A DNA stretch of 64,000 nucleotides from CAVVJA01 sp963779485 (lineage in GTDB: Bacteria; Actinomycetota; Actinomycetes; Mycobacteriales; Jatrophihabitantaceae): contig CAVZYJ010000025.1 in NCBI GenBank assembly GCA_963779485.1, positions 65,510 to 129,509 of the forward strand, written 5' to 3'. How positions within the stretch are numbered: the first letter of the stretch is position 1; each line of letters begins with the position of its first letter. This document shows, piece by piece, positions 45,128 through 54,056 of this stretch. The notes below the pieces were generated by a model, which did not search any database, had not been told where the DNA came from, and worked only from the letters and a program-made list of their open reading frames with translations. Position numbers and translations under genes: made by a program.

Positions 45128-45808
45128 CTTCAACGGCGACCCGCCGCGAACCCAACACACGACCCTCCGACAAGAACGGTCCCTCGATCGCGAACACCGC
45201 CGCACATGCCCAGGATCGCCGCAGAGGGATCCCCTACCGGGACGTTGTCCAACACGACGGCTGAGCGCTGCCGAGGATGCCGCGACGTCCCGCTCGCCGG
45301 ACCGATTGAACGACGGCGTCGTCAGGACGTCGAGGACTGCTGCGCTCGTTTCCAGTCGGCCGTGCCGCGGCTTTGATGGTGTATGGCGAATAGGCGAGCG
45401 GGAAAACACCACTTAATCGCTCGTCCCACCGCGGTACATCTGCACCAGCATTCCGGGTCACATCCGCACTCACGATTACGCGGGTTGTGGATTCGCTGTA
45501 GCGCGGTTCGAGCCACACACCAAGAGTACGAGCGGTGTCGACGTCGGGCAGGTCTGACGGTCCGGGAGCCGTTCCAGATCGGATCCCATCTGACATGGCG
45601 TTCCGTAACGGGCCGTCGTGTGGGACAGCGATGATCGCATGTCCTTAGCGGTCGCCGGTAGCTGATTCGCGCACGTATCCGGTTCCCTTCCGTACGCAGC
45701 ATCCGCTTGGCGCGGTGGTCAACCGGCCCCTCGGTGTGGTCTGACCGATGAATTTTCCGCGCCGTGTTGGTCTTCACGCCGAATACCGACTCACGGGAGG
45801 CTGACGCC
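45128..45808. other. About 680 bp with no supported gene
   Basis: A minus-strand frame at 45234-45596 is open, but it has no family resemblance or good start. The last about 80 bp hold the promoter side of the following reductase-like gene. Confidence 0.4.
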
Positions 45809-46372
45809 ATGCGGAAACTGACCTTTGGCATGAACCTGAGCCTGGACGGCTACATCGCCGCGCCCGGCGACGACCTCGGCTGGAGCGTGCCGAGCGACGA
45901 GCTGTTCCAGTGGTGGTCCGACCGGGTGGGGGCGACGGGCCTGGCGCTGTATGGGCGCAAACTGTGGGAGACGATGAGCTCCCACTGGCCGACCGCCGAC
46001 CGGCAGCCTGGCGCCACACCGGCGGAGATCGAGTTCGCCCGCCGCTGGCGGGACATGCCGAAGGTGGTGTTCTCCTCGACGACCAGCACGGTCGACTGGA
46101 ACACCCGCCTGGTCACCGGCGACGCGGTCACCGAGATCACCCGGCTCAAGACTGAGGATGGCGGCCCCATTGACGTCGGCGGCGCCACACTCGCCGCAGC
46201 GGCCATGCGGGCCGGGCTGATCGACGAGTACGTGCTGGCCACCGCACCGGTCTTGGTGGGCAGCGGCACACCGTTCTTCACGGCCCTGGACAACTGGGTG
46301 AACCTGAACCTGGTGGAGACCCGGACGTTTCCCGACGGCGTGCTCCTGACCAGGTACGAGACCAGGCGCTGA
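45809..46372 (+). CDS. RibD C-terminal/dihydrofolate-reductase-like protein
   Basis: 187 aa; MRKLTFGMNLSLDGYIAAPG is the family opening with the Ser/Asp-rich substrate loop. ALYGRKLWETMSSHWP and DVGGATLAAAAMRAGLIDEY, with VLVGSGTPFF, are the conserved NADPH-side motifs (GGATL variant). No T or A domain for deamination is present. One of three such paralogues in this window, commonly annotated as dihydrofolate reductase family. The real substrate is not known. Confidence 0.87.
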   Translation: MRKLTFGMNLSLDGYIAAPGDDLGWSVPSDELFQWWSDRVGATGLALYGRKLWETMSSHWPTADRQPGATPAEIEFARRWRDMPKVVFSSTTSTVDWNTRLVTGDAVTEITRLKTEDGGPIDVGGATLAAAAMRAGLIDEYVLATAPVLVGSGTPFFTALDNWVNLNLVETRTFPDGVLLTRYETRR

Positions 46373-46518
46373 ATACCCCGACCTCGGATCGGCGCGGGCT
46401 TCGGGCCGCCCAAGGATCTCCTGGCGCTGTGTTCCGAGGCGATCGCTATACCCCCGCCGGATCACAGGCCGCGTATGTAGGGGATCCTCGATTGAGACGA
46501 GCGAAGGGCAGTTGCTGC

Positions 46519-47130
46519 TCAGCCGACGTTGCGTCTGCGGTAACGGATATGGGTGGTTAGCGGTGAGTGGAGCACCTCGACGGGCTCGAAGTCGAAGGTC
46601 TCGACGCCGTCGAGCATGCGCTCGCCGCTGCCGAGTAGGACGGGTGCGATGTCGAGGGTGAGTTCATCGATCACGCCGGCGTTGAGTGCCTGTCGAACTG
46701 TCGAAGCGCCGCCGGCGATGTCCACGCCCTTGCTGTCGGCCGTTTCGAGGGCCTGCGTGTAGGCGGCGTCGAAGCCCTCGGTGACGAAGTGGAAGGTGGT
46801 CCCGCCTTCCATCTCGATGGGTTCGCGCGGGTGGTGAGTGAGCACGAAGACCGGCGCGTGGTAGGGCGGCTCGGGTCCCCACCATCCGTCCCACGCTTCG
46901 TTCCACTCATCGCGGATCGGCCCGAACATGTTTCGGCCCATGACGTAGGCGCCGCGAGGGCGCATGAGCCATCCGGTGGCTGTCTTGTCGGCGTCGGTCG
47001 CGCGCGGGTCGCCGATATGCCAGCCGTGCAGCTCGCGGCCGCGCTTGCCCAGCGGATTGTCCCGGCTCTGCTCGGGTCCGGCGACGAAGCCGTCGAGCGA
47101 GATCGACATGTGGCAGGTGGTGTCGGACAT
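46519..47130 (-). CDS. RibD C-terminal/dihydrofolate-reductase-like protein
   Basis: 203 aa from ATG 47130 (47136 is an alternative). MSISLDGFVAGPEQSRDNPLG, GAYVMGRNMFGPIRDEWNEA and GGASTVRQALNAGVIDELTLDIAPVLLGSGERML are diagnostic. The longer N-terminal loop and HGWHIGDPRATDADK insertion set it apart from the neighbouring paralogue. Cytosolic, presumably NADPH-dependent. It is convergent with the paralogue at 45809. Confidence 0.86.
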   Translation of the reverse strand: MSDTTCHMSISLDGFVAGPEQSRDNPLGKRGRELHGWHIGDPRATDADKTATGWLMRPRGAYVMGRNMFGPIRDEWNEAWDGWWGPEPPYHAPVFVLTHHPREPIEMEGGTTFHFVTEGFDAAYTQALETADSKGVDIAGGASTVRQALNAGVIDELTLDIAPVLLGSGERMLDGVETFDFEPVEVLHSPLTTHIRYRRRNVG

Positions 47131-47407
47131 CAGCATCTCCCAGAAGCAGTTGCGGGTTGCGTTACGACCGTTCATAGCAACGACATCCGACATCGGGGTC
47201 GATGTCCCGGTGAGTCGAAAGAGCCGGAAGCGGATCCCATGAGAAACGGCGGGCGGGCGCCCGCTCACGTGCGTCCAACGGGACAGCACTTGATCAACAG
47301 ACCACCTCAGCCGCAGTGGGACATGGGCGACGTCCAGGACGTTCCGCTATCGGTGATCGACCCGCAGCCCGCGTGCCGCGGCCCGGCTCGGCGAGTGAGG
47401 ATGTGCT

Positions 47408-47971
47408 ATGTGCCAGGTGGTGCTCCAGACCCATCGCATCCAGCTCATTCCGCTGTCGGACGAGCACCTTGAGCACGAGGTCGAGCTCGACGCCGATCCC
47501 GAAGTGATGCGTTATCTGGGTGCAGGCCGTGCGCGGACCCGCGAAGAGGTCGAGGAGCTCCATCGCGGTCGACTTGCGATCGCTGGTCGCGTGCCGGGGC
47601 TCGGCTTCTGGGCCGGGTTCGTCGACAGGGAGTTCGTCGGCTGGTGGATCCTCGAACCACCGGAGCGTGCTGACCAGGGCCCGGTGGTATGGCAGGCTGA
47701 GCTCGGGTACCGGCTGCTACGCCGGCACTGGCGCAAGGGCTTGGCCAGCGAGGGAGCGCGTGAACTCATCCGCTACGGGTTCGAGGACGTTGGACTGGTC
47801 CGGATCTTCGCCGAGACGATGGCGGTCAACGCAGCCTCCCGAGCGACGATGACCTCCGTCGGCATGGAACACGTCAGGACGTTTCACTTGGACTTCGACG
47901 AGCCCATGCCGGGTAGCGAGCTCGGCGAGGTCGAGTACGCGATCTCACGCGAGCAGTGGCACGATCGCTGA
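47408..47971 (+). CDS. RimJ/RimL-type GNAT acetyltransferase
   Basis: 187 aa. TERLxL-like opening (LQTHRIQLIPLSDEHLEHEV), AELGYRLLRRHWRKGLASEGARELIRYGFE containing the acetyl-CoA loop WRKGLAS, and RIFAETMAVNAASRATMTSVGM typical of the Acetyltransf_3/RimL group. Substrate unknown. An ATG start is chosen since an SD-like GTGAGGA ends 6 nt upstream. Confidence 0.87.
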   Translation: MCQVVLQTHRIQLIPLSDEHLEHEVELDADPEVMRYLGAGRARTREEVEELHRGRLAIAGRVPGLGFWAGFVDREFVGWWILEPPERADQGPVVWQAELGYRLLRRHWRKGLASEGARELIRYGFEDVGLVRIFAETMAVNAASRATMTSVGMEHVRTFHLDFDEPMPGSELGEVEYAISREQWHDR

Positions 47972-48147
47972 ACCTTCGGCGCATTCGCCGTTCCGTCAGG
48001 GATCCTCTTGTGCGAAGGGCCCTGATCATCAGCTGACAATGCCGCCCGCTGGCTTGCCGTCGCCGTAACAGGTTCCGCTTACGGCACGGCGGGTGCGGCA
48101 GCCCGTCCGTCGCTGGGACGCCGGATCCTTGGTGACCTGTGAGGAGG

Positions 48148-50016
48148 TCACCTGTGTCTGCCGAGGATGGTCGGGTGTGGCCCGCCTGCGCTGGTGAGGT
48201 GATCGAGACGGCTTCGATGGGCGGCCCAATGTCGGGCGGTTGCTGCCAGGTCGGCTGGTTGTATAGCGCGCTCGTGAGCGTCAGACACGTCTAGCCGGTC
48301 GCTGTAGTAGAGGCTCGGGATGCCGAGGATGTGCTGTGCGGCGGTCCAGCTTCGATAGGCGGCGCGGCTCGGTAGTGGCCAACCGTCGGTGTCGATCAGG
48401 ACGTCGGGCCACGCTGATCGAGCTACCTGGGCGCGGTAGGTCATCGTGGCGACGACGGCGCTTCCGGCCTCCGCGTCACAAGGTTCGGTGTCACCTCCTG
48501 GTTGGTCGAGCATGAGAACGTCGTTGAGTCGCACCGCGTCGGTGACGTCACGGAAGCCTGCCTCGGGAGTGTGGGTGACGACGAGAGCGTCCGGGTCGAA
48601 AGCTTTCACCGAGCTGTACAGGACGCGCAGCAATTCGTGCAGGAGGTCGATTCCCCAGGACGGGCCGGCATGGCGGAGGTTGGCGCCGGAAGGCGTCGAG
48701 GCGGTGAAATCGACCTTGATGCCGTCGGCGCCGAGCTCGCTGATCATCGCGTGTGCGGCCTGCTCGATGACCCGGACGCCGTCAGCCGATTCGGGGTCGA
48801 TGGCGATCGGGCGGTCGGTGTGGTCGCGGACGCACGCCGCGGGCGTGGCACCCTCGGTGTCCCACGCCTTGTACCACAGCAGGACCCGCTGACCCTCGTC
48901 GTGACGGCGGGCGATCCACGCTGCCAGGTCCGGCCACTTGTCCGGATCCGGTCGGCAAGTGGCGTACTCCGCTTGCCATTTGTCGTCGACGACGACAGTG
49001 CCCGGGACGATGTCGTGTCCCTTCAGAGCGGTCAGGTACCGGTCGTAGTGGCTCTGCCGGGAGAAGGCGGCTGGGTCGCGCGGGGCAACGCTGCTGGTCT
49101 GGGCGTCGGCGTTCTGCGCACCCCAGCCGCAAAACATCGGGTGCCGCCACGCCGGCGAAGGTGCGGCCGATGAGCGATTCGGTATCAGCCCGCGCTCTTG
49201 GAGCAGTTCACGGTACTGCTTGAGACCGCCGTACGGGTCGTCAGCGAGGAACAGCAGCAGGGTGGGCGTCGTGAAACGTCCGGCGGCCGAGGTGTGGCCC
49301 TCATAGTCGTAGCGCACGGAGAACCCTGGCGTCAGCGCCTCGTACGCCATCTGCGTGAACGGCCGGCGAGCCGCCGCGACGCCCAGCATCAGCCACGACC
49401 TCGCGACGGCCGGGCCGCTCTCGGCCAAGGTACCGGATGAGCCGACCTCGGCGGACGTGATCCCGAAGCAAAGCGGTGAGGGCGTGAACAGCCAGCGGCC
49501 GACGCCGGGTTGCCCGCCGTCGCCGACCACACCGATGACTGCTGACTCCTCCGCCCGTCGCATCACCCGCCACGGCTGGTCCGGGTTCGGGGAGAAGACG
49601 CTTCGGTGCGCGAGGTCGCTCGGCAACAGGCCAAGGCCGGCAACTCGGCCGCCCAGCTGTCGCACCGTGGTGATCGGGCCCGCGCCCTGCACCGCCGTTG
49701 TCAGTTCCAGAACGCCGCCGCTCGCGCTCAGCACCGTCTGGTGACGTTGCCACAGCGCGCTGTCCGCATCGATTCGCACGGTACGGAGCTCCCCGTCGCA
49801 GACGTCGACGTCCGTGCCGGTGACCCTCAGCTCGTCCAGACCGCGCAGCGTGTCCACGCTGGCCAGAAGACGCAACCGAGCCAACGGCTTCCCGCCGGTT
49901 GCGCCAACAGTCAGCACCTGAGTGTGCACATCAAGGCAGACGTGCATGTCACCGGCGCGTAGAACGGCCTCCTGGATTCCGCCACCGGTCGTCCTAGCCA
50001 CGTCGATCGACCCCAT
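48148..50016 (-). CDS. Glycoside hydrolase, alpha-galactosidase-like TIM barrel (GH36/GH31 clan)
   Basis: ATG 50016 chosen (SD-like GGAAGA upstream). 622 aa. The N-terminal half is a beta-sandwich. The TIM barrel begins near PMFCGWGAQNADAQ. Active-site strands are VPGTVVVDDKWQAEYATCRP, GQRVLLWYKAWDTEG and ISELGADGIKVDFTASTPSG, where the Asp in KVDF (about residue 433) is the nucleophile position of alpha-galactosidase-like retaining enzymes. VLMLDQPGGDTEP may supply the acid/base. No signal peptide is evident. The sugar substrate is unknown. Confidence 0.78.
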   Translation of the reverse strand: MGSIDVARTTGGGIQEAVLRAGDMHVCLDVHTQVLTVGATGGKPLARLRLLASVDTLRGLDELRVTGTDVDVCDGELRTVRIDADSALWQRHQTVLSASGGVLELTTAVQGAGPITTVRQLGGRVAGLGLLPSDLAHRSVFSPNPDQPWRVMRRAEESAVIGVVGDGGQPGVGRWLFTPSPLCFGITSAEVGSSGTLAESGPAVARSWLMLGVAAARRPFTQMAYEALTPGFSVRYDYEGHTSAAGRFTTPTLLLFLADDPYGGLKQYRELLQERGLIPNRSSAAPSPAWRHPMFCGWGAQNADAQTSSVAPRDPAAFSRQSHYDRYLTALKGHDIVPGTVVVDDKWQAEYATCRPDPDKWPDLAAWIARRHDEGQRVLLWYKAWDTEGATPAACVRDHTDRPIAIDPESADGVRVIEQAAHAMISELGADGIKVDFTASTPSGANLRHAGPSWGIDLLHELLRVLYSSVKAFDPDALVVTHTPEAGFRDVTDAVRLNDVLMLDQPGGDTEPCDAEAGSAVVATMTYRAQVARSAWPDVLIDTDGWPLPSRAAYRSWTAAQHILGIPSLYYSDRLDVSDAHERAIQPADLAATARHWAAHRSRLDHLTSAGGPHPTILGRHR

Positions 50017-50046
50017 GCAGGCAATCTTCCATGCAGGCAATCTTCC
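50015..50046. repeat. Tandem 16-bp duplication at the glycoside hydrolase start
   Basis: ATGCAGGCAATCTTCC occurs twice, at 50015-50030 and 50031-50046, exactly over the start region. It duplicates the ribosome-site-like GGAAGA on the minus strand and could be a slippage event. Confidence 0.8.
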
Positions 50047-50331
50047 ATGCCCGCGGTGCCACGCTCATGTTCGTTCAGCGGGGCACGCACCATCGCCGGG
50101 CAATCAACGGTCATCGGTCCGTAGCGACCCTCACCGGGTCGGCCTTCCGGATGACCTCCGGCCCAATCGCATGAGAGAAGGCACCGCACCGACACTCCGA
50201 AAATATTGATCGGCGCCCGGGCTCCCAGAACCAGATGAAGTTCCAGCGAGGGATCGTTCACCGCTGGTCGCGCCGATAGGGTCTGACAGCTCATACCGGC
50301 CGTTCTTGTAGGTCAACCGGAGGTGTCAGGC

Positions 50332-50865
50332 ATGCGCAAGGTCGTCGCGTTCGAGTTCTTGTCCCTTGACGGCGTCGCCGAGGGTCCCGACAGGTTCTTC
50401 ACGGCCTGGGACGACGTGGTGGACGAGGCCGGGGCCGCGCTCATCGCCACGCAGGACGCGGTCATCCTCGGTCGCCGCAGTTACGACGAGTGGGCCGAGT
50501 TCTGGCCGAGCAGCGACATCGAACCATTCGCGACTTTCATCAACCGGGTCGTGAAACATGTCGCGACATCCGCACCGCTGGAGCGGGAGTGGGCCAATGC
50601 GTCGGTGATCGACGGCGGCCTGGTCGATTTCGTGCGGGACCTCAAGGATGGGCAAGGCGGCGACATCGGCGTCCACGCCAGCATCTCGGTCACCCAGACA
50701 CTGCTTGCCACAAGCGTCATCGACGAGCTCAAGCTCGCGATCGCGCCGGTGATCGTCGGCAGCGGACGGCTCTTCGACGGGTTGCCGCCGCTCCAGCTCG
50801 AACCGATCCGGAGCCTGACCTCACCCAGCGGCTACCTGCTCGTCGATTACCGACCGATCGGATAG
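50332..50865 (+). CDS. RibD C-terminal/dihydrofolate-reductase-like protein
   Basis: 177 aa, starting MRKVVAFEFLSLDGVAEGPD. AVILGRRSYDEWAEFWP, DIGVHASISVTQTLLATSVIDELKLAIAPVIVGSGRLF (GHASISVTQ in place of GGA) and SGYLLVDY define the family. This is the third paralogue within 5 kb. Probably an NADPH-binding reductase of unknown substrate. Confidence 0.87.
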   Translation: MRKVVAFEFLSLDGVAEGPDRFFTAWDDVVDEAGAALIATQDAVILGRRSYDEWAEFWPSSDIEPFATFINRVVKHVATSAPLEREWANASVIDGGLVDFVRDLKDGQGGDIGVHASISVTQTLLATSVIDELKLAIAPVIVGSGRLFDGLPPLQLEPIRSLTSPSGYLLVDYRPIG

Positions 50866-51226
50866 GTGCACTGCCACCACCGAGGCCGCCGCGTCGAGCC
50901 CGGCGCATGCGAGGCGTCGGTCGCGGTACTCGGCTACAGCTGCTCGACGCCGGCATAGTCCTCGCTCCGGAGCCGAGGGCGCGGCGCGACCGAACGGCGC
51001 TGGCGATCTGCTGGCCACGCGCTGCTCCCATGGCCGGCACACGACCGTCGCCATGAGGCCCGGAAAAGGAGTATGTCTTGCGCCAGGAAGTTGGCCGTAC
51101 AGCGATGTGGCGCCGTCTCGCGAGCGGATCCCTCTGCGAAAAGGGCGACTTGGATGCGATTGGGCCTGCGTGGAGTGGTGAACCCGTGAGGTTTGCTCGG
51201 GCGGTTCGCGGCCATAGGCTGCCGTC
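50866..51226. other. About 360 bp without a supported gene
   Basis: Nothing recognised. Promoter region of the following serine hydrolase on the plus strand. Confidence 0.4.
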
Positions 51227-52393
51227 GTGAGCGACCTTGACGGGTTTGATCAGAGTGTGCTCGCGCGGATCGAGGAGATCGTCGAGGGCGCTGTGCAGCG
51301 GGGTCAGGCGCCGGGCGTGGTCGCGGCCGTCGCTCGCGGTGAGGCGGTGCATGTCGCGGCGGCCGGCGTGATGGCGATCGGCGGGGCACCGATGCGGCGC
51401 GACACGCTGTTTCGGATTTCGTCGACGACCAAGCCGATGACGGCTGCGGTTGCTGTCTCGCTGGTCGATGACGGTCTGCTCGAGCTGGACGGGCCGGTCG
51501 ATGAGTTACTGCCCGAACTCGCCAACCGCCGGGTGCTGCGCCGCCCGGACGGGCGACTGGATGAGACGGTCCCGGCGCAGCGGCTGATCACTGTGCGCGA
51601 CCTGCTCACGTTCACCTGGGGTTTCGGGATGCAGGGTGCCATGTTCATGGCACCTCAGCCGTGGCCGATCCTCACCGCAACGCGGCAGCTGCAACTTTCG
51701 ACCTTCGGGCCGCCGCAGCCTGGCGCTATGCCGGCTCCTGACACCTGGATGGCGCGGCTCGGTGAGTTGCCGCTGTTGGCCCAGCCGGGCGACCGGTGGC
51801 TCTACCATTCTGGCTCGCAGGTGCTTGGCGTGTTGGCGTCACGCGCTGCCGGCCTCGCATTTGAGGACGTTCTACGCGAGCGGCTGCTCGGCCCGCTCGG
51901 AATGAACGACACCGGATTCCATACGACCGATACCGTTCGGCTCGCGACCGCCTACGAGAATCGCGACGGTCATTTGGAGGTGACCGACCCGCCGAACGGG
52001 CAGTGGTCACACCCGCCAGCGTTCCCCGACGGCGGCGGCGGACTGGTGTCCTCGGTCGATGACGTGGTCGCGTTCGGGCGGATGCTGTTACACGGCGGGA
52101 GCCCCGTCCTGCGGTCGGCAACGGTCGCGGAGATGACCCGCGATCAACTGAGCGCGGCGCAGCGGGCAAACGTCTGGCCCGGTTTCAGCTTCCTCGACGG
52201 CCGCGGCTGGGGGTACGGGCTGTCGGTGCTCGGCGACGGCAGCTACACCTGGGACGGCGGACTCGGAACAGCATGGTCCAACGTGCCCTCACAGGATCTC
52301 ACCGTCGTCGTGCTAACTCAGCGTGCTGCGGACGAGACCGGAATGCCCGCAGCGTGCGATGACGTGCTCGCCGCCGCCCGCGCCACCGCATGA
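51227..52393 (+). CDS. Serine hydrolase of the beta-lactamase (class C/esterase) family
   Basis: GTG 51227; 388 aa. Catalytic motif RISSTTKPMTAA (SxxK, Ser and Lys), and WLYHSGSQVLGVL in the position of the YxN motif (Tyr). The third HxG-type motif is weak, near YTWDGGLGTAWSN (GGLGT, seen in esterase-type members). No signal peptide, so a cytosolic esterase or peptidase-like enzyme is likelier than a secreted beta-lactamase. Confidence 0.88.
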   Translation: MSDLDGFDQSVLARIEEIVEGAVQRGQAPGVVAAVARGEAVHVAAAGVMAIGGAPMRRDTLFRISSTTKPMTAAVAVSLVDDGLLELDGPVDELLPELANRRVLRRPDGRLDETVPAQRLITVRDLLTFTWGFGMQGAMFMAPQPWPILTATRQLQLSTFGPPQPGAMPAPDTWMARLGELPLLAQPGDRWLYHSGSQVLGVLASRAAGLAFEDVLRERLLGPLGMNDTGFHTTDTVRLATAYENRDGHLEVTDPPNGQWSHPPAFPDGGGGLVSSVDDVVAFGRMLLHGGSPVLRSATVAEMTRDQLSAAQRANVWPGFSFLDGRGWGYGLSVLGDGSYTWDGGLGTAWSNVPSQDLTVVVLTQRAADETGMPAACDDVLAAARATA

Positions 52394-52566
52394 GGGTTCG
52401 CGCGCGCAGCGTTGCGTTGTTCCACTAGCAGGAAGCCGCACCGGTCGTTCCCGACCGCCGACAAGGCTGAACGACCACATCATCAAGGTCGTCGCGTAGG
52501 ACGCCCTATCGCCGGCGGGTGCCCGCACGAGGATCCGCTCGCGGCACGCATCGGTCGATCCGGTTA

Positions 52567-52992
52567 CTAGTCCGGGTTCCGCGCCCAGTCGCCTGTTTCG
52601 CCCTCAAGCGGCCGACCGATCAGCCAGTGGTGACCGAACGGATCGGCCAGCCGTCCTTGGCGCAGTCCGTATGACTGGTCTGCGATCGGCGCTATCTCCA
52701 CCGCGCCATTGGCAATCGCTCGCGCGGCGAGTTGGTCAGGATCGGCTACCAGGAGGTTGATTCGCACGGTCGTGCCGTTGAGCGTCTGTGGACTCACGTT
52801 GGCCGACTCCGGTGCCTCGTCGGCGACTCTGAAGCGCGCACCGTCGACAGCCATCTCCGAGACAATTCTGCCGTCCGGATAAGTGTTGCGGTAAATCTCC
52901 TCAGCTCCGAATGCCTGTTCGTAGAAGGCCACTGCCTGCGCTGCGCGCCGCACCGTGAGAACGGGCGTAATCGCAGTGCGAAAGGCCGCCAT
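52567..52992 (-). CDS. PhnB-like VOC-family protein
   Basis: 141 aa. MAAFRTAITPVLTVRRAAQAVAFYEQAFGAEEI starts the VOC domain. MAVDGARFRVADEAPESANV and LADPFGHHWLIGRP contain family residues, including the DPFGHxW strand. It resembles PhnB/3-demethylubiquinone-9-methyltransferase-like (glyoxalase_6) proteins, which often lack enzymatic metal ligands. Alone on the minus strand. Confidence 0.83.
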   Translation of the reverse strand: MAAFRTAITPVLTVRRAAQAVAFYEQAFGAEEIYRNTYPDGRIVSEMAVDGARFRVADEAPESANVSPQTLNGTTVRINLLVADPDQLAARAIANGAVEIAPIADQSYGLRQGRLADPFGHHWLIGRPLEGETGDWARNPD

Positions 52993-53188
52993 GCGTGCAG
53001 TGTCCCCCACGACCCGCCTCCGGATACCGCGCGAACCGCCAAGTGGTGCCGCTCCGGCAACATGACAGCCGCAGCACGACGACCTACCCGCAAGACGATC
53101 CGCTCGCGAGACAACCTCGGCTGGCGGCGTTGTCGGGCTGACCCTGCTGTCGTGGTGCCTGCCGATCCCGGTTTCGCTGCAGGCGCCG

Positions 53189-53405
53189 TCATGACCGGGA
53201 GCGGAGGTCGGCGATTGTCTCGTGCAGTGCGTCGTTTAGCGGTGTCGGTTTGATTCCGAATGCCGCGGTGGCGGGCGTGGAGTCCAGCACGAACGGCTTC
53301 CGGAACTGGTACTGGGTCTCCCGCGCCGCGCGGGCCATCGGGTTGACCAGGCCGCCGACCCAGAGCACCGGGTAGGGCATCGCGGATACCGCTCGCGCCG
53401 TCGCC
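53189..53405 (-). pseudogene. C-terminal tail of an NAD-dependent epimerase
   Basis: The frame reads ARAVSAMPYPVLWVGGLVNP, then MARAARETQYQFRKPFVLDS, then TPATAAFGIKPTPLNDALHE, the usual C-terminus of an NAD(P)-dependent epimerase with the substrate-binding tail. The nucleotide-binding domain is not in the window. It joins the truncated VOC gene out of frame, so it is a deletion remnant. Confidence 0.6.
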
Positions 53406-53777
53406 CCGGAACTGAGCTCCCGGTGTCCCGACGTGGAACACCTCGCCGATCTCGGCGCCACGCGCGACGAACTCGTCGCGTGCAGTCTCGATCTCGGAGA
53501 CGATCAGGTAGGTGCCCTGGGCCGAGCCAGGCGCGGCCGATGTGATGTTCGTCCCGAATTGCACTGAACACCCCGAGCCGGGCGGCGTGAACTGGACGAC
53601 CCGGAAGCCATTGTCGAAAGCGAAATCGGCGTCCAGTCGCCATCCTAAACTTCCGTAGAAGCGCTTGGCGCGATCGACGTCGGACACCGGAATGACGACG
53701 ACCTCGAGCTTCAGATCGACCGTCGCAGGGCTCGGCGTTTGAGTTGCGCCTTCAACGCTCATCTGTGCGGTGCTCAT
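53400..53777 (-). pseudogene. VOC-family protein truncated at its C-terminus by a junction
   Basis: From ATG 53777 it reads MSTAQMSVEGATQTPSPATV, DLKLEVVVIPVSDVDRAKRF, YGSLGWRLDADFAFDNGFRV, SVQFGTNITSAAPGSAQGTY, EFVARGAEIGEVFHVGTPGA and QFRGDGASG. The last part, which normally ends DPDGNGWLLQE, is absent: at about 53400 the DNA changes to epimerase-tail sequence in a different frame. The N-terminal three quarters of the domain remain. Confidence 0.65.
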
Positions 53778-53919
53778 GGTGCCCTCCGCGGGTTGGCAGT
53801 TAGGTTGGGCGACGGGCGGTGATGATGGCATCCACGATTTGGAGCGCCCCTGGGTCATCGAGCGTTGGGCCGTTCCGCTCGCAATCACGATCGCATTTCA
53901 GCAGACGTCGAGGCCCAAT

Positions 53920-53939
53920 TCTATTGCACGATGGTATTG
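53920..53939. promoter_or_regulatory. Box A: conserved 20-bp box before the histidine kinase operon
   Basis: TCTATTGCACGATGGTATTG, matching three other copies at 59240, 59963 and 61633 in the consensus TCYATTRSACSWWGGTRTYR. It lies 117 bp before the kinase start, so the system may control itself. Confidence 0.65.
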
Positions 53940-54056
53940 GTCGACTGCAGGGAATACGCGGGAAATCCGGCTGCAGACCGAGACCAAAGTACAATGGACA
54001 TTGGCCGACAGCGTGGCGCATCGTGATGTCACCGCGCCCCTCACGGAGGGACAGGA

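Noticed and set aside
45234..45596. Minus-strand frame of 120 residues in the gap after the PEBP gene
   Set aside because: No family resemblance, no ribosome site, and it overlaps other equally long shadow frames.
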